From Conidiobolus incongruus B7586 (taxonomy: Eukaryota > Entomophthoromycota > Entomophthoromycetes > Entomophthorales > Conidiobolaceae), in assembly GCA_000697335.1 (NCBI GenBank), contig JNEM01006274.1, positions 1-11,226 on the forward strand: 11,226 nt of DNA. Direction: 5' to 3'. The notes under the pieces were generated by a model that was not told the DNA's origin, did not search any database, and was given only the letters and a program-made list of their open reading frames with translations. This document shows positions 9,007 through 11,226 of this stretch, piece by piece (the stretch's first letter is position 1; each line of letters opens with the position of its first letter). Made by a program: the position numbers and the translations under genes.

Positions 9007-10505
9007 ATGCAATTACAAGACGCCAACGATAAGAATGTTGAATTATGGAAGATTAAGAAGTTAATTAAAACTTTACAATCAGCCCGTGGGTATGTTTAAT
9101 TTATTATCAATAATATAAAAAAAGAGCTTAATTCACTAATCATATACTAGTAACGGTACTTCTATGATTTCTTTGATTATTCCTCCCAAAGATCAAATTT
9201 CTCGAGTCTCTAAAATGTTGGCTGAAGAATATGGTACTGCATCCAATATCAAGTCTCGTGTTAATCGTCTTTCTGTTCAATCTGCTATTACTTCCACTCA
9301 GCAAAGATTGAAGCTTTATAACAAGGGTAATATTTGAGATTGAATCAAAGCTTCAATATTCAATACTAATTTATGTGATTTATAGTTCCTGAAAATGGTT
9401 TAGTCGTTTACTGTGGTACCGTTATCAATGAAGAAGGCAAAGAAAAGAAAATGAACATTGATTTTGAACCTTTCAAACCCATCAATACTTCTTTATATTT
9501 ATGTGACAACAAATTCCATACTGAGGCCTTATCCGAATTACTTGAATCCGATTCTAAATTCGGTTTCATTGTTATGGACGGTAACGGTACTTTGTTTGGT
9601 ACTTTATCTGGAAATACTAGAGAGGTAATTCATAAAATTACTGTAGATTTACCCAAAAAGCACGGTAAGTTTTTCATCTTATTTCTTATTCAAACTTCGT
9701 TCTTATTTATTAATTTTTCAAAAGCTAACATATTTAAATTTGAAATATAGGTCGAGGTGGTCAGTCCGCTGTACGTTTCTCCCGTTTAAGAGAAGAAAAG
9801 AGACACAATTACGTTTCTAAAGTCGCTGAGTTGGCTACTCAATTCTTCATTACCGACGATGCTCCTAATGTTTCTGGTCTTATTCTTGCTGGTTCAGCCG
9901 ATTTTAAGACTGTTTTAGGACAATCTAGCATGTTTGATGCTCGTCTTCAGCCCAAGGTTTTAAAGGTTGTTGATGTTTCTTATGGTGGCGAAAACGGTTT
10001 CAATCAAGCTATTGAACTTTCCGCTGAAGTATTGTCCAATGTTAAATTTATTCAAGAAAAGAACTTGATCACCAAATACTTTGACCAAATTTCTCAAGAA
10101 ACTGGTAAATACTGCTTCGGTATTGATGATACTTTGAAGGCTTTAGACATGGGCGCTGTTGAAACTCTTATTGTTTGGGAAAATTTGGAAATTAACCGCT
10201 ATGTTGTCAAGACCTCTTCCGGAGCTGAAGATGTCTTGCACTTGAACAAAGAACAAGAAAAGAACCGCGACTTTTTCCTTGACAAGGAAACTGGCCAAGA
10301 GATGGAAGTTGTCGAGTGCAAGTCCTTATTAGAATGGTTTGCTGAAAACTATCGTCAATTTGGTGCTACTCTAGAATTCGTCACTAACCGTTCCTCTGAA
10401 GGTGCTCAATTTGTCAAGGGCTTTGGTGGTATTGGTGGTTTGTTAAGATACAAGGTTGACTTTGATGCTATGCTTTACGATTCTGACGAATATTTTTCAG
10501 ACTAA
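9007..10505 (+). CDS. SUP45: Eukaryotic peptide chain release factor subunit 1 (eRF1), four exons
   Basis: Class I release factor: it reads all three stop codons in the ribosomal A site and triggers peptidyl-tRNA hydrolysis, acting in the cytosol with the GTPase eRF3. Exons are 9007-9089, 9151-9326, 9386-9664 and 9751-10505, giving 1293 bases and 430 residues, close to the human 437. The N domain holds the stop-reading motifs GTS (30-32), Glu54-Tyr55, NIKS (60-63) and YxCxxxF (Tyr124, Cys126, Phe130). The M domain holds the catalytic GGQ at 182-184. The C domain carries the eRF3-binding surface and a minidomain at about 323-376, and includes [11 protein letters not shown] at 403-413. No key residue is missing. 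All motifs agree with a standard-code eRF1 and give no hint of stop reassignment. The ATG has A at -3 and no upstream ATG below the TATA box. SUP45 is the yeast name; ETF1 is the animal one. The gene looks intact and functional. Confidence 0.97.
9090..9150 (+). other. eRF1 intron 1 (61 bases)
   Basis: Donor GTATGT, branch-like CACTAAT around 9134-9140 and acceptor TAG at 9148-9150. It splits the codon of Gly28, immediately before the NGTS segment of the N domain. Retention meets a TAA within the first codons. Confidence 0.95.
9327..9385 (+). other. eRF1 intron 2 (59 bases)
   Basis: Donor GTAATA, a perfect TACTAAT branch site at 9364-9370 and acceptor TAG at 9383-9385. It splits the codon of Val87 (G|TT), restoring the family sequence YNKVP. 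Retention reaches a TGA within four codons. Confidence 0.95.
9665..9750 (+). other. eRF1 intron 3 (86 bases)
   Basis: Donor GTAAGT, branch-like GCTAAC at 9724-9729 and acceptor TAG at 9748-9750. It splits the codon of Gly180, two residues before the catalytic GGQ. Unlike the other introns here it has no in-frame stop until its very last triplet, the TAG of the acceptor. Confidence 0.95.
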
Positions 10506-11226
10506 ACAGATTAGTCATAAAATTTTCATGTTTAATAGATTTAGGTCTCATTTTTAATAGTTTATATATTATCTTTTTATTTGAATTTATTTTTAAAATT
10601 TTGAGTATGTATTATTTGATTTCATCAGTAAATTCATTATTATATAAACAGAAATTAATTATCATATATAGTGAATATAAACATATTTAATTTTATAATT
10701 TCATATTACGAAATAATAACAAGTTTCATTCGATTAATTAATTTTTAAAATATTTTCTAATGAATTTATCATAATATTTTAATATATCATTTATGAAATT
10801 AAATTTCAATATAAACTGATCATGATATAATATATTTTCTTTAAAACTCATATTGAATTATATATCAGTCAACAATAATCCAAGATACATATATATTTAT
10901 TTTAACCAAAATAATTTAATCACCTTTAAATTGATTTTAGTTAAAATTATTATTTGAGTATTTATATCATAATAAATTCATAGCTCTAAATGAAATTAAA
11001 AATTTATATAACTATGTTATAATAATATAAGAAATAGATAATTCAATGTTTATTCAATTTATTGGAAAAATTATAAAAAAAATCTATATAAAAATAAATA
11101 GTGTTTTAATTATTTTTTTTATATTTTATATTTATTTATTTAAATATTTTAAATTAAAAAATTTAATAATAAATGATTTTAAAATTATATTTCTTAATAA
11201 TCAATATATTATAAATAATTATTTGA
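10506..11226. other. AT-rich region downstream of eRF1
   Basis: This holds the eRF1 3' UTR and then spacer. No standard AATAAA lies close behind the stop; the nearest variant is CATAAA at 10517-10522, and the first AATAAA at 10971-10976 is probably too distant. No coding frame or RNA gene is seen, and the right end is almost entirely A and T. Confidence 0.6.

Overview
The window looks like nuclear DNA of a fungus, most likely an early-diverging lineage with a very AT-rich genome. The grounds are short spliceosomal introns (49 to 86 bases) with GTAAGT- or GTATGT-type donors, TACTAAT-like branch sites and TAG/CAG acceptors, a standard-code eRF1 with close fungal/animal-type motifs, and a large Ser/Thr/Pro-rich PH-domain protein of a kind common in fungi. 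The lineage is inferred; no rRNA or other clear taxonomic marker is present.

Layout: 1-1679 is gene-free AT-rich sequence, with a slightly less AT-rich middle (about 480-1450) that may hold very old decayed sequence. 1680-4512 (minus) is a two-exon gene for a 927-residue protein, mostly disordered, with one PH domain near the C terminus. 4513-5010 is its probable leader and promoter, with a striking G-rich tract. 5294-5548 (minus) has two protein-like open stretches that may be a gene relic. 5560-8760 is a very AT-rich desert with a long TTA microsatellite at its right end. 8785-9006 is the promoter and leader of the next gene. 9007-10505 (plus) is a four-exon gene for translation release factor eRF1, complete at 430 residues. 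10506-11226 is AT-rich downstream sequence.

The two genes are divergent and about 4.5 kb apart, so they are unlikely to share a compact bidirectional promoter. eRF1 acts in the cytosol at the ribosome with eRF3. The PH protein probably works at a membrane or as a scaffold, and no functional link between the two can be seen. I found no tRNA, rRNA, CRISPR array or intact mobile element. The most interesting material is in the PH protein (an enlarged loop inside the PH fold, a repeated CPST-type motif, an unrecognised basic island), the possible relic at 5294-5548, and an eRF1 intron that stays open in frame up to its last codon.
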